From Mytilus californianus (Eukaryota > Mollusca > Bivalvia > Mytilida > Mytilidae): DNA of 64,000 nucleotides. A model generated the notes under the pieces. That model was not told where the DNA came from. It saw nothing but the letters and a program-made list of their open reading frames with translations, and did no database searches. The DNA is taken from assembly GCF_021869535.1 (NCBI RefSeq), contig NW_026262668.1, positions 15,774,632 through 15,838,631 of the forward strand, read 5' to 3'. A program made the translations under genes and the position numbers. Of this stretch, positions 1-12,410 are shown piece after piece (the first letter of the stretch is position 1; every line of letters begins with the position of its first letter).

Positions 1-39
1 TTGGGATGCCAAATGTTGTTGGTGCTGATGATTGTAGCT

Positions 40-199
40 GCGGAACCGTAGCTCTTAAGTCTTTCCGATATTTATGATAATTTGCGGACAATCAACGTAG
101 CTCTTGGGTCGTTATGATGTTTTTTGACAATTTGCGGATCATACCTATAGTCAGCAAATTTGCAAACATAACATAAGGAGATATGAGCTGCGGTTCCGC
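40..199. repeat. short inverted-repeat element
   Basis: A 15-base arm GCGGAACCGTAGCTC at 40-54 is matched, with one mismatch, by its reverse complement at 185-199. Two direct copies of AATTTGCGGA lie inside. It looks like a small foldback element or the end of one; no target duplication is evident. The family is not recognised. Confidence 0.4.
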
Positions 200-849
200 C
201 ACTAAGCTGATGATACCTTGAATCAGATTATAAGGGCATGTAAAGATGAGCAAACCTTTGTATGCAGAAATAATGTTCATAGCTTAAATGTACAAGACAT
301 TTGTGATTCCGAAATAAAGTCAGCATTAATCCTGTCTATGTATCTGAGAGAAATGTTCAGTAACTCTTCCATATATAACGCCTAAAGTAAAAAGGAGGCC
401 ATACTTAAATGCTTGTAGTTAACGTGTATCTCTTCCGTCTTATGTTTTACTTATGTTCTTCGACTATAAAGATGTTTTCTCACGGGTAGAGGACATTGAA
501 CTTGCTATATACTTAAATCACGAGTTATTGAGTACTTAAATCAGATATATCTGGACCCAAACCATTCATTTTATTTCATTTTATGATAAATTATGATCAA
601 AACCACTAACAAATGAATGTTTAAGCCAATATGACATTAACGAAATATGTCACTATTAAGAAATCGTATAAATAGTAGCAGCATCATAATAAAAGATATA
701 AAAAAAAAAAACATTATTACATTTTATTGTGTTACCATTAAGTAAACTACGCACTTTAAAGGGACATTAGTTACGAAAATTAGATAAAACATTAAAATAT
801 AATTTGGTTCCAACTATTTATAAAAGCGGAATATAGGAATAATATTTCG
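200..849. other. no gene seen
   Basis: AT-rich sequence with frequent stops in all frames, and an A-run at about 700. Nothing recognisable. Confidence 0.5.
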
Positions 850-1160
850 GTTACATGTTGTAATGTACTATTATATTATTTATTTATGTATTTCTTTGTC
901 CTGAGTGTTCTTGCGTTTATTTGTAATGTATTCCTGTCACGTAGTGTTGTCATTTTAGCGGTATTTTTAACATTGCCATATAAGTGGAAGGTTTGGCTAG
1001 CCATAAAACCAGGTTCTACCCACCAAGTTTTCTTAAAATGTCCTGTTCCAAGTCAGGAATATGGCAGTTGTTATCAAATAGTCTGTTTGAATTTGTTTTC
1101 GCTTAATCGATTTATGACTATTGAACAGTGGTAAACTACTGTTGCCTTTATTTAACAGTC
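850..1160 (+). repeat. dispersed mussel-type element, internally deleted copy
   Basis: This stretch matches the fuller copy at 6380-6852: CCTGAGTGTTCTTGCGTTT, CACGTAGTGTTGTCATTTTA, GGTTTGGCTAGCCATAAAAC and a 3' end with TTGCCTTTATTTA. It lacks the middle part present in the other copy. The open frame across 886-1134 is chance coding inside the repeat. Confidence 0.65.
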
Positions 1161-1564
1161 AGTTTTGTGTAATTCCGTTCGTACATATCGAAGATAACAC
1201 GGTTGGCAAAAATCCTTTTGATAGGATTTAGACATAAAATGCTTAGCTTAACCTAAGTTCACATTTCTAGACTGTGAAAGAAAGGATATTCTCACTGGCA
1301 TTTAAGTGACCTCCTGTAGTAGTAAGATGTTATAGCAATATATTTTGAATGTCAAAGCGAATTGAAATTGTCTGTTATGGCTTTTCCAATTGATAAAAGA
1401 GAATCGTAATAGATTCAGGATTATCTGTATGTTTCTTGCATCTCTTTCGTCTGTGTATTTTTACTGTTGTAAATGTGGTTACCGATTTAAACTAAAAGTC
1501 CAAATTATTATTATATGGAATATCGAATCAGCTGCGAGCGGTCGGTTTTGTGGAAATACCTGTA

Positions 1565-1668
1565 CCCAGTCAGGAATATGACAGTTGTTTTTCCATTCGT
1601 TTGATGTGTTTAAGCTTTTGATTTTGCCATTTGATAAGGGAATTTCCGTTTTGAATTTTCCTTGTTAT
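1565..1668 (-). repeat. fragment of a dispersed SINE-like repeat (minus orientation)
   Basis: Reverse complement of the repeat seen at 3116-3235 and 39680-39795: GTCAGGAATATGACAGTTG, then CATTCGTTTGATGTGTTT, then TTTTGATTTTGCCATTTGAT and GAATTTTCCTT. Confidence 0.6.
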
Positions 1669-1775
1669 TTTACTTTTTGATATTGAATATCGAATAATGA
1701 ATTTTATAAACAACCGGCTCTAAATTTATATACATTTAAGCAACACCTCGAGTAATAAATTATTCGTTTTGTTCA

Positions 1776-2038
1776 ATCTTACAGAAATTACTCGCTATTC
1801 AAATAGATCAATCATCTCATTTTATGACAAATTTAATTTAACAAAGTTAACGGGAATTGATTTAATAAGATTTTGGAGAATAAAACAAGAACGAATTAAT
1901 AGAGTATCAAAGAGAAAAGTCACGGTCAGACATGCCGATGTGAAAGAAATACTTGAACGGAGACGGCTTATTACACATAAAAGTGGCACAAAAACTCGCA
2001 AAACCTACATGTATATACCAAAAGTAAATTTCCATTAG
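1776..2038 (+). CDS. candidate terminal exon, protein unknown
   Basis: An open stretch ends at a TAG at 2036-2038 and is preceded by a pyrimidine-rich tract and an AG (TTCAATCTTACAG), so it could be a last exon. The predicted peptide of about 85 residues is very basic, with EILERRRLITHKSGTKTRKT near the end; that part is loosely reminiscent of the end of a winged-helix domain, but I cannot name a family. I found no partner exon upstream in the window. It could also be a transposon fragment or a chance frame. Confidence is low. Confidence 0.25.
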
Positions 2039-2589
2039 ATGGGTAAACCACAGTCAGACTTTCCTACAGCAACAAGAGGGTCAGCAGTAATGGGTTGGGT
2101 GGAATTAGAAGTCGAAAGATGAGAGGGTTGAAATAGAAACAAAACCTGAAAGAAAACTTATAAAGGTTGTGGTGACCTTCATATATAAACCAAACCAAAG
2201 AAAAACAATAGCATTGTCTATGTACAAATATTCTACCCTGGTCCATTTTCCACCCACTTCACTAATTTCTTCGAGAGACAGCAGATATTGAAGTTAAAAT
2301 GACCACATGCAGTTATTTTCTATTGAAGGTTTGTCAGGTATTTTAATCAACCACCGAAATATTTGTTACTTGCAAGTAGCCTGCGACCCTGAGTCCAGAG
2401 AGATAGTTTTGTTTCACATTATTGAATAAGATCAGTTCTGTGTGCCTGTGGAAAGGGGGGGGGGTATATCAATGACGAATTAGGTTCACATAGTTCATGA
2501 TTGTTTAGTATATCTAACAGGAATGAGCCTCTGTATGCAAAAAGTACATAAACTAGATGTCAATATACAATACTAGTATATGGTGCATT

Positions 2590-2880
2590 TAAAGTATAAG
2601 TATGACATTTGATCCTCCAATTTAAGATTTACTAATGTAGTTGGCAAATGGCCTGGAAATACCCATGATAGCTTTATAATGTAGAACTGCTCTTTGATAG
2701 AAAAATTTGAAAACAAGTAGTTAGATGGCTGGTTTTTATGTGATTCCGGGTAGCCACGTAAACCATGGCTGTAAACTCCCTTCCTTGGCCCTTCATCAAG
2801 TGGAGAACAGAAGTCATAAAAGTACAAGGAATGTAACTGAAATGACTTTTGGACTACTAAAATCCAGGTTTAGGTATAAA
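2590..2880 (+). pseudogene. HARBI1-like PIF/Harbinger nuclease fragment, decayed
   Basis: In one plus frame from about 2640 the sequence reads KWPGNTHDSFIM, a stop, then NCSLIEKFENK, a stop, then LDGWFLCDSG, a stop, then PRKPWL and a stop before TPF. After a frame change it continues TRNVTEMTFGLLKSRFR at about 2830-2880. These are the WPG-S-HDS, GDSGYP-PWLLTPF and VIERTFGLLKSRF blocks of PIF/Harbinger DDE nucleases. The glutamate of the last catalytic block (NVTEMTFG) is kept. The block expected to carry the second Asp is disrupted by a stop. At least four in-frame stops and one frame change show a dead copy. The rest of the C-terminus appears at 4410-4643. Confidence 0.75.
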
Positions 2881-3115
2881 ACTGTTATCAATTTAATTGA
2901 CCGATCGTAGTGAGGTCTTTCTTTGGGCAATCCTGACACCACAAGGTGTGTTATACGACAAAAACAACCTTAACATATGCATTTTCTGACTTATATACCG
3001 TCAAAAAATATTATTTTCTTCCAATATTGTTAGGCATTGTATCCTAATTTACCGATCATTGAAATGGGATATTCATTTCTTAAGTGTTCAGGTATAAAAA
3101 ATAAAAATCACAAAG

Positions 3116-3235
3116 ATACCGAACTCCGAGGAAAATTCAAAACATAAAGTCCCTAATCAAATGGCAAAATCAAAAGCTCAAACACATCAAACGAATGGAT
3201 AACAACTGTCATATTCATGACTTGGTACAGGCGTG
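3116..3235 (+). repeat. dispersed SINE-like repeat
   Basis: Runs from ATACCGAACTCCGAGG to GACTTGGTACAGG. It shares CAAATGGCAAAATCAAAAG, CATCAAACGAATGG and AACAACTGTCATATTC with the copy at 39680-39795. It lies between the two Harbinger pieces, so it may be one of the insertions that broke that element. Confidence 0.65.
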
Positions 3236-3239
3236 CGGC

Positions 3240-4400
3240 TAATTTTTAATGTGAAATAAAACTCACTTATTAATCTGGAAATAAACGTTAGAAATCACTG
3301 TCCAGTTACAATATAAATGTTACAGTTTTTGCATGAAGTAAGAAGCGAATGAATTGTAGGATGATGAAAGATACAAGTCACTTTGTAACTAATTTTTCAT
3401 ATAAGCTTTATAAAGGGGGTGCTTTGTTTTTTCTCTTGTTTCACGACATTTTTATCACGGAAAAGCATATTATTTTTACAACAATTTTTAACAAACCTTT
3501 CAGAATAATTGTTTTGTCATTATGCCTAGCAATACATTTTTCTTCTTCAAAAATTGAGAATCAGGATCAAATATTATAACCCCCTTTCTTATAACGAATG
3601 TGGTTGTTCTCCTATCTAAAATAGGAATATTTTGTCATTTAATAGAGTAAAATGCTTTAATGTCAACCTAATTAACGGAGGAAAAGATTGTTCCTGCCTA
3701 AACTTTTAAAAAATGTTCAAGGTAGAAAATTGTAAAGTAAAACTTCAATTGGCAACAACATACAAATTAAATGTACTCTGTAGTTTGTATTTTAATCATG
3801 GTAAATAATGATACAAGTAATTCTTTTATGCCTTGAAGTACATTTCATTGAAAATTTGTATCGTCAAGGTTGTTTCTTCAAAAGAATGACATGTCGTTCT
3901 GAAAGGAAATAACTCCGTATAGGTATATTAATTATGTTAACCATTGATGTTTTACATGTTATTAAATATAAAAGCTCTGTGGTTGCTATGATACATTAGT
4001 ATCAAGTTATTACCATTACAAGAACCAAATTAATAAAACATGTGAAAACAATTTCTATCAAACCATTTCACTCATATAGCATGTATACATTTCTTTTATT
4101 TTGATTGTCTAGTAAATTAATCAGTCATCAAAACATATATATTATACCAAATAAATGACATTAGCAGGATAAATTTACAGCATTTAGAATGACTTTGCAT
4201 CTATAAAATTGTATGCAAAACCTTTACAAGTTCTGATATGAGTAACATTGTTGCTAAAAAAAAAGTGTAAAACCAATTTGATAAGACAAACAGTGAACGG
4301 GATTAAAATCAAAGATGTTTGGACTTACGTGTCCATTTTAAATACTGCTTCATTTGAAAGTGACTATTATATACTTTTACAGATCAATATCATACATTTT
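3240..4400. other. no gene seen
   Basis: AT-rich sequence separating the two Harbinger fragments. I see neither coding similarity nor an obvious terminal-repeat element here. Confidence 0.45.
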
Positions 4401-4409
4401 TCAAAGTAA

Positions 4410-4643
4410 ATGAGTATTCTATTCCCTTACGGATGCTTACACAAAACTACTGGATGCTTACATTTCAATCCATCAAAATGTACCAACATTGCTGTAGCTT
4501 GCTCTATACTGCAAAATATTTCCATTGAAAAGTCTTTTCCACAGTTCGATGAAATACTGGTTTATGACAATGATGACAACGACTATGAGCACCCATATGG
4601 TATAAACACACGTGCCTCACTTGTACGACAAAGATTCAACTGA
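4410..4643 (+). pseudogene. C-terminal part of a HARBI1-like PIF/Harbinger nuclease
   Basis: An uninterrupted 77-residue frame ends at TGA. It contains YGCLHKTTGCLHFNPSKC, then TNIAVACSILQNISIEK and an acidic stretch (DNDDNDYEHP), then RASLVRQRFN. This matches the layout of the C-terminus of PIF/Harbinger nucleases (CLH..GCL..SP.KAC.IIVACA.LHNI, acidic region, R..L...F). Its start YGCLHK corresponds to the point where the fragment at 2590-2880 ends (KSRFRY). The two are therefore halves of one ORF separated by about 1.5 kb of inserted or intronic DNA. Since the upstream half has stops, I call the whole a pseudogene. Confidence 0.75.
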
Positions 4644-4649
4644 ACATGA

Positions 4650-5600
4650 CAAACATAGTGCAAAACCATACCAGGAATCCACAAATAACTTTTCTAACAA
4701 CTTGACCATCGGGGAAATGACCATGAAAAATTAGTTGTCTGATAAAGCAAACCACTTGTCCAAATTTTGTACTTGCTTAAGAAATTGAAAACTGCCTTTT
4801 TAGGCGTAAAATGATTAATCAGGTATTTACTTAATGTAATTTAAAAAGTATAGGATAGTTAGATGTATCCTGTGTGATCGTTTATGATGTAAGGTAAATG
4901 TACCCGAAGGTAAAATGAATCTAAAGTCTACAATTTGTCTTAATGTAAAATAACGGTTCTTTTTATTCCAAAGGAATAATCGTAAATTTCTGACTGACAT
5001 CCTGTGTCGGAACACTGTAAAGACAATAGATGTTTTCCTAATATAGATAAATTAATTCTTATTGATAAAAAGTGTTGAAATTACTTTCCGACAATAAATT
5101 TTAACTGTGTCCACCTTAACAACGATATGACAATATGATTTTCTAAATGCTTGTGGAAACTTTTCAAATTTGAAATATGGCGCCAAGCAAAGAGAAGACT
5201 GAACCTGAGAGAAGTGAATTTCCGTTTATATACACAAGTACAACACAGTGCGACACATAATTTAATTGATAAAGTATGTGACGTCAAGCCACATGCGCTA
5301 TCCCAAAATGCAATACAATAACGTTACCAATAATGGCTGACGACATCCCTTCTAAAATTACATAAAAAGTATTACGGAAATGCCAGCAAATATCAAGTGA
5401 AGGTAGGAAACACATTCCATATAAATTCGATTTGTTCATTACGAAAAATTTAGTCAAATTTGGAGTAAGCCGACATGGTTAAATTTCACCGATAATAATG
5501 TACATGTACCGGTATTTCTCTGTTTAAGCAATTCATAGGATTGACCATGCGTAGTGTATTGCTGTATACAATTCAAAACTAATTTCATACACGTAGGAAT
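4650..5600. other. no gene seen
   Basis: No coding similarity or structured repeat recognised in this stretch. Confidence 0.4.
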
Positions 5601-5783
5601 CAGTGGCGGATCTAGACATTTTCATAAGGTGTGGAAAGAGGGGGGGAGGGGGGGGGGGGGTGCCACTGACTGCCATAAGAGGGGACCCGCTTAGTCATGC
5701 TTCAGTGATTCCTTAAATAATAAACCAAACTTTTCCCACGAAAGGGGGACCCGGGCACCTTGACCGCCCTAAATCCGCCTCTG
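5601..5783. mobile_element. short terminal-inverted-repeat element (CAGWGGCGGATYTAG family)
   Basis: Starts CAGTGGCGGATCTAG and ends with CTAAATCCGCCTCTG, the imperfect reverse complement. Inside is a run of 13 G at 5648-5660. A second copy in the opposite orientation lies at 48474-48616 and shares the CTTTCGTGGGAAAA-type interior. It is non-autonomous, with no coding capacity. Confidence 0.75.
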
Positions 5784-6214
5784 GCAATGACTGTCACTCC
5801 CCGAAGTCAGACTTGGACCATGACCGTTGCAATATGATCTGAAATAAAGCAAACTGTTTAAATGAATATAGTTAAGGCTGAAGAGTGTACAGAAAAGTAA
5901 GAAATTTCTATGTCTGATTGCAGACGACATCCACATCGTCGATAAAGGGGAAGAAACATCGAAGTGCTTTTATTTGTCTATGTAAATGTCTACATTATTG
6001 AACTCTAATAAAACTATGAGTTACTATATGCATATTTGAAGGGGATGTTTGCTCGACTTGATGAATTAGAATTAAAAGTTTCTGATTTTTCTTTTCTAAG
6101 TAGGGTTTGATATTGTGTTATGTCTTATCATTTGTGATTGAATTCTGTATTTTCGGTACATTTCACATATGTCTTATTTGTCAGTATAGTCGAGTTAATT
6201 TCCAGTTTCGTTGG

Positions 6215-6852
6215 ATAAAGTACAGTGTAGGTCCAAAAAATTATGACGTCGTCACAGCATCAATTCAATTGTGAATTTTTGGATATCGTTCCATGTAATT
6301 GTATGAATTTCAAGATTATATATACATCACAAAATTACGTCACTTTTGCAGGCGTTGATCCATTCATGTGACGCGTAGTTTGTGTTGTCCTGTGCTGTCG
6401 TTAATTTTTTTATGATGTCGTTGTTATTCTGCAGTTTACAAGTTGTAATATACTATTATATTATCTATTTATATACTATACATTTTTCTGTGCTGAGTGT
6501 TCTTGCGTTTGTTTGTACTGTATTCCTGTCACGTAGTGTTGTCATTTTAACGATATTTGTTAACATTGCCATATAAGCGGGAGGTTTGGCTAGCCATAAA
6601 ACCAGGTTTAACCCACCATATTTTCTTAAAATGTCCTATACCAAGTCAGGAATATGGCAGTTGTTATAAAATAGTCTGTTTCTATGTATGTTAGCGGTTT
6701 TTTATTTGTTGCAGTTCAGTGTTTTTGTTGTTTCGTTGTTTTCTTCTTATAGTTGATGTGTTTCCCTCGGTTTTAGCTTGTAACCCGGATTTGTTTTCTC
6801 TTAATCAATTTATGACTTTTGAACAGCGGTATATTACTGTTGCCTTTATTTA
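6215..6852 (+). repeat. dispersed mussel-type element, near full length
   Basis: Contains every block of the copy at 850-1160 plus the middle missing there (CTATGTATGTTAGCGG, TTGATGTGTTTCCCTCGG, TTTATGACTTTTGAACAGCGG). The part from 6215 to 6380 (GTCCAAAAAATTATGACGTC) probably belongs to the same element. Its end, CCTTTATTTA, abuts the first copy of the 4.4-kb duplicated block. Confidence 0.6.
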
Positions 6853-7084
6853 CGAACATCTTAAATCAAAACATTAAATTTATTTTACTTTGAAAAACAA
6901 TATCATACTCATAAAGCTCTCGAAAATGCAAATAACAATTGCACTAAGCTTCGCATAATCGCCTGAACATACTATTTACAGCAGCTGTGCTATCAGGCAG
7001 TCGAACACTTTTCCCGAAATAATTCATTTTGATTATTTGTCAAAATAAAAGTTTTAATTATCAGGAAACGGTCTTAGAGAAAGT

Positions 7085-7225
7085 ATAAGTATGACATGAT
7101 GATGATGATGATGATTATAATAGTTATATTAATGATAATTATAATTATAATTATTGTATTTGTTAGAAGGAGTAGTAGAAAAGGGTTCTTGGTAGTAGCA
7201 GTAGTAGTAGTTGTTAGTATAGTAT
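7085..7225 (+). repeat. trinucleotide microsatellites
   Basis: A (GAT)n run begins at about 7097 and a (GTA)n run lies at about 7192-7212. The equivalent positions of copy 2 (about 12650 and 12740) are shorter or interrupted. Confidence 0.6.
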
Positions 7226-8253
7226 AGTTCATAGGCTGTATGCATGTATAACGACATTAATGCGTGATTGCAGTGTTTGCCAAAATTACACTTAGCGTAT
7301 CAATAATAAGGTATTTTATGACAAAAGATTGCCAAATTTGCTAGTTTCCATTAGTCGTCGTTGTATTTCAGTTTTTGGCCAATTTGACTAGCGGTAAAAG
7401 TTATCTACAATATCCAGTAATGACTTTAATATTTATCAAGCGTGATGTTTCAAATAAACTAAGTAAAAAAAGATGCATGGATAATACTTTTATGCTTTAT
7501 ACATATCTAAAAACCTTAGTCGTAGATTTTGGTCGCAAGTTTTGTCGTGAAATGTTAATTCTGTTCAAAAGCTAATCAATTATTCTTCGCCCTACTTAAT
7601 TCACGTTTTAGTGAGTCCATAATATCCTAAGTATTTTGTATATTGACTTAACTGCTCATTTCAAAAATTGTTTCCTGTACATGAGCAGCTACTTATCCTT
7701 GGACTATTCAAGTAATATTTTTTTGTCCTATAAAAATGTCAATTGATTACCATCCGTCCAGTTTACGCAAACCTGGCTTTCCTGTCAAACATTGTTAAAC
7801 AAAGTATTCCCGATAAACTTTCATCTTGGTTCGATCTTTTTGTTATATATTTATAGCACTTCAGATTCCGATCAATATACAATTTCTGTTTTGTCTCATC
7901 TGACATCTTTGCGAATAAACTGTTTTGTTTCTTAAACTTCTTGGCTTCCTGGCAAAGGGAAATCCAGAAATGCGGTTCAAACGCAAGAAATTTGTTAAGT
8001 ATTATATTCATTTTTTATTTAGTAATATATTGTTTCAAAAGAATTTGGTTTCCTTTTCAAAATTAGAAATAATTCAAGACGACCATATATCGGAATAGTT
8101 GAAGTCTCTGGTATGCATTATTAACAATATTACCATAACTTTCGAAAAACACGAATAGGGATGACAAATGTATTAAGCTGGTAACCCTGGATTGAAGGAA
8201 ATGACATTTTAAATCAACAAAGCGTGAATAAAGGTCCTTCTCATCAATACATT

Positions 8254-8450
8254 TAAAGATGCAATGAGCCTGAGATCACCCCGGTTTTTTGTATGATTCG
8301 TGTTTGTCAGTCTTTAGTTTTCTATTTTGTGTTTTGTATACTGATGTTTGTCTTTCTGTCGTTTTATCTGTCTTTGCCATGACAATGTCCGTTTATTTTG
8401 AACTTATGAGTTTGAATATCCCTTTGGTATTTTTCTCCTCCCTTTTTAAT
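8254..8450 (+). repeat. dispersed repeat with CAGTCTTTAGTTTTCTAT core
   Basis: GGGTTCGTGTTGCTCAG / CAGTCTTTAGTTTTCTATTT ... GAACTTATGAGTTTGAATAT. The same family is at 13828-14010 (inside the duplicate block), 25222-25310, 28784-28925 and 31936-32045. Confidence 0.55.
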
Positions 8451-8564
8451 CCATCACATGAAGCAGAATTAAAACAATCTGGGTATCCTATAAACTCAGA
8501 TTATATATAAGGAAATGGTAGATAAAAACATCTAAGTGATATTAGGACTTTTGCGTTAAAATAA

Positions 8565-8990
8565 CTGTACCACCTTCGGCTTTGACCGTTCCAGAAAAGC
8601 GTTTCGGACGCATGAAATTTATAACGTGTTGTTTTCAATTTTTACAGTACTGGGTCGATACCTCTGCTGGTGGACTATAAGTCCCCGAAGGTATCATCAG
8701 CTCAGTAGTCAGTAATTCGGTACTGACATGATTTACAACAAACCTTTCTAAAATTGTCCATTAATAAATTTTGATATTATAAGAAACTAAGGTTTCAACT
8801 CTCAGGCAAAGTTGACTTTAGATGGATTTGGCTTTTGTTAGGTCCCTTTCTGTAATATAGCTCTTCAACTGTTCTTCTTATACATCATTGGCTTTCAAAT
8901 ATTCGCCTGTGAGCGTTCCTGATGAAGAAAAATCCAGGAAAGAGCTTCGGACGCATGAAATTTATAATGTGTTGTTTTCATTTTTTAACC
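8565..8990 (+). repeat. dispersed repeat with GATGAAG...TTCGGACGCATGAAAT core
   Basis: Two direct cores, AAAAGCGTTTCGGACGCATG at about 8596 and CCTGATGAAGAAAAATCC...GAGCTTCGGACGCATGAAAT at about 8920-8960. Between them is the module TGGGTCGATACCTCTGCTGG...CAGCTCAGTAGTCAG. The module recurs inverted at 11640-12125 and directly at 14130-14560; core-only copies are at 9838-9935 (minus), 15440-15530 (minus), 17400-17460, 39315-39395 and 40945-41030 (minus). I recognise it as a very abundant mussel repeat; its core may relate to the conserved domains of metazoan SINEs, but I cannot verify that. Confidence 0.65.
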
Positions 8991-11228
8991 TTTAGGTAAA
9001 GCTAAAGAAAGGATGCCAAGCTGCGTGACCACATACACTCTTTCATTTCATGAGGGGCAGTAGGAGGGGTGTGTCATCCAAAATTCCTGAAAACAAAGCA
9101 TTCTTTTTCGGATCCCGAAAGTTATTTCCCAAGTCCCTATAAGTGAAACTCCCGAATTCCCGAGAAAATAAAGAACGAATCCCGGATTCCCCGATTAAAC
9201 AAAGGCCCTATCCCGACTCCCCGCAGCAACGGTCTATTCGCCACTCTTTCATTATTTTATTTACCACTTTTCTTCTAATGCGAAATGCCAACAATATGTC
9301 GTGATCCTGACACGAAACACAACTGAAATCGAAACTACATACGTTTAACGGTCACCAGAACGATTGTATGACACTGTCTTTGATCTATAGACACCAGAAT
9401 AGTCTGATATGTTAATTCATCAATTGTTTCATATTTCCTTTTATGACATTTTGATCCAGTACGGATTCGTATGATGAATGTATAGAAAGAGACGCTTACC
9501 CTGTCGACGCACCATGTCTCGCTCCATTTGGATTTCATGATATCACTTTAGTTTCAGTTTTTTTTTATCTTGACATGTATATTCTGAATGCAATTGTGAA
9601 ATTTTAACATGCATTTTATATCCCAACATTAATATAAATGTTACTAGGTATCGCAAGATAAAAGAAGATGTTCATGACAAATTAAATAAACCCATCATCA
9701 TTCCCTTCATGACATTTAAAGCTATTTTTCCTTCTTCTTGTCTGAAATTCTCATGAACTCACGTCGTCAACTGATGTATAAATATGCTTTACAAATAAGG
9801 GGATGGAGTAAACAAAAGGTACACAACATTTGTTAAATTTCATGCGTCCAACGCGCTTTTCTGGATTAACCTTCATCAGGATATACTGCCAATTCGACAA
9901 CTATTCACCAGAGACCATATGTCTAGGAACATACATTCACAGATTAACGTACGATTTTCAACAATAAACCTAACATATACCGAAAAGTAAGCTATAAAAG
10001 ACCCGATTGTGATGAATCATAAAACAATTCAAAAGAGTTATCAACGGCCTAATTTATGCTAAAATCAATAAACAAAAACAAATATGACAGACAGCATCCA
10101 AAGACAACCACAAACATAAATTTGTTAAGTAAGCGTGTAAAACACATAAAGATATCAAGGGAAAAAAGTCAATAAGGTAACACCATGTAGAAACCAATAG
10201 AATAAAAATAACAAAATTCTACAAAAAAAGGATTGAGTACCATGAGCCTATGTAAAACTCGGGGTGAAATCACTTGGTGGTTTCCCAGTTCCATTCATGG
10301 CATAAGTCTAGCTCATCCTGATTCCTCCAGTTTTTGTTGCATACTTTGATTTGTCCTCTTCGTCGATTTATGGAACATCGGTAAACATCTGTTGCCTAAA
10401 TTCATGACAAGAAAAAATGATTATAGATACTTGTGTTTACGAGACCAATATCAATAATATCGTTTGTTGAAAGAACTTCATCGCCTTAAAAGAACAAAAA
10501 CATTAACTTGAAAAGCTATCTAATCATTTTGATGTCAATATTGCAGTCATAGGGTATTGCATGTCCATTTTTAGCTCAGTGTATCTAGTATACTAGTACT
10601 CTTTTTTGAAGACAGAAATGAGCACTTGAAATTAGGGTTCGTTAGTAGAATACCATTTTTTTTTATAACATTCATGAACCGGACCCACTGTTTTATGCTG
10701 GTTTTATAAACATTTTTTAATGTTTTACTTCATGAAGAAGGACATATGTTATTTTATTCATGATATGTTTATATAAGACCTTTACCAATAACGTCTTTGT
10801 ATAAAAGTTACGCTGGACTCATTTGTCGGACAAAATTTCATAATTCTATTGTATATGCCCCTCAGTAAGACCATACGGGACAGTCCCAAGTAACAATACT
10901 TATCCAATCACTCTGGGGTTCCGGGAGTTCGAAGTAATAGCATTAAAAAGCATTTCAAAATAAACATATGTGTCAAATAAGTCCGTTACAAACGAGTTAC
11001 AATAAGTACATATTATCTTAGAAATAGTCCAAACTTTTTTATTTCGTTTGTAGTTGTTGACTGATAACACCGTGTTGAAAGCATACAATTATTCTTCTGC
11101 ATTATAATATAGGTCAAAAATATTATAATTCTACGTTTTTAACCAATAATGACATACAAATCTTTTGTCAGAACCCTTTAACATTAATCAATGTTATGAT
11201 TCAAAGTTGTTAATCATATCTCTTTTTG

Positions 11229-12410
11229 GTATCAATGGTAACTTTATTGCATATTAGTTTAATCCTTCATTAGGATTCACACACAATTAAACGATAGGTT
11301 ATTATAAAGGGTGTCATATCTTGAAACATGATCGATAGTCTGATTAAGTTTAATTTAAATATTAGAAATATAAAACATTATCAGCAATGATAATATACGA
11401 CATAATTCATGGGATAATGTTACAAACTTACTATACGAGGGTGAAATATTCAACGAAACATTATTATTGCAAAAAAATTAAAAAAACAACACGTTTTAAA
11501 TTTCATGCGTTTGAAGCGCTTTTTTTTTGGTCAGCCGATTTGTTAGTTAAGGACACGTCTGTAAATAACAAATCTGTTGTTAATAAAAAAAATATACAGA
11601 TCTCGGTGATGTCGATTCGGAGAATGTTTTGCTTCAATCAGATCACAGTTGTCAATGGTGTCTTGAACACGCCATTATTGTCTTCATCAGGAACGCCCTA
11701 AACCGAATATTTGAAAAGCAAGGATGTATGAAAATTGACACAATTGAAGAGTTATATGACCAAAATGGACCTTAAGATAATAACGGGAGGAAAAGAAACC
11801 TCACTTTCTTGATAATATCTAATTTATGAACGAACAATTTAAGAAAGGTTTGTTATTTATCATGTCAGTACCGAAGTATTTATACTGAGCTGATGATACC
11901 GTCGGGGACTGATAGTCCACCTGCAGCGGTATTGACACAGTGCTGTAAAATATGAAAACAAAACTTTATATATGTTATGCGACCGAGACGCTTTTCTGAA
12001 TTTATCTTCATCAGGAACCGTCAAAGCCGAATATTTGAAAGCCAAGGTTGTATAAGAATCGAAACAGTTGAAAAGCTATATGACCAAATCGACCTAAAAT
12101 AATAGCCAAATCCATCTAAGGTCGAAAATATGACAGTTGTATTCCATATTTCCATTGGGTGATGTAACCGAGCATTTGTTTTATCAGTATTTATGGAGTT
12201 CCCCCTTTTTTTAAAAAAATCTATATTGGAGTTCTATGTAGACTACTTGTTTTTCGTTTTTTTTTTGTAATTGCGATGTCAGTTTGTTATCGACTTATGA
12301 GTTTGCATATCTCTTTGTTATCTTCAGCCTCTCTTTAAAGAACTATTGAAATTAATTTTGATTGCATATTGTAACTTGGCTTATAAGTTGATCACTGCCA
12401 TTGGCAAGTA
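11229..12410. other. spacer between the two 4.4-kb blocks
   Basis: Unique sequence to about 11490, then an inverted copy of the GATGAAG-core repeat (about 11640-12125) and a CGACTTATGAGTTTG fragment near 12292. The open frame at 11387-11701 runs through repeat sequence and is not credible as a gene. Confidence 0.55.

Larger units (their letters stand above)
6850..11228 (+). repeat. 4.4-kb duplicated block, copy 1
   Basis: From TTACGAACATCTTAA to AATCATATCTCTTTTTGGT this block is repeated in direct orientation at 12411-16857. The same markers recur in the same order: GACATTAATGCGT, TACATGAGCAGCTACTTATCC, CCCGGATTCCCC, CATCGGTAAACATCTGTTGCC and CTGGGGTTCCGGGAGTTCG. It is non-coding: open frames such as 10900-11088 (minus) look shared between copies only because the duplication is fairly recent. 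Copy 1 lacks about 45 bases present in copy 2 at about 14938-14985, and a stretch present at about 13480-13530. Confidence 0.85.

Noticed and set aside
7092..7225. Possible CRISPR-like or regularly spaced repeat
   Set aside because: Simple GAT and GTA microsatellites without spacers; the genome is animal.
10900..11088. Minus frame shared with 16744-16520
   Set aside because: Shared only because it lies in the 4.4-kb duplicated blocks; no domain, and the two versions differ at their N-terminal ends by frame changes.
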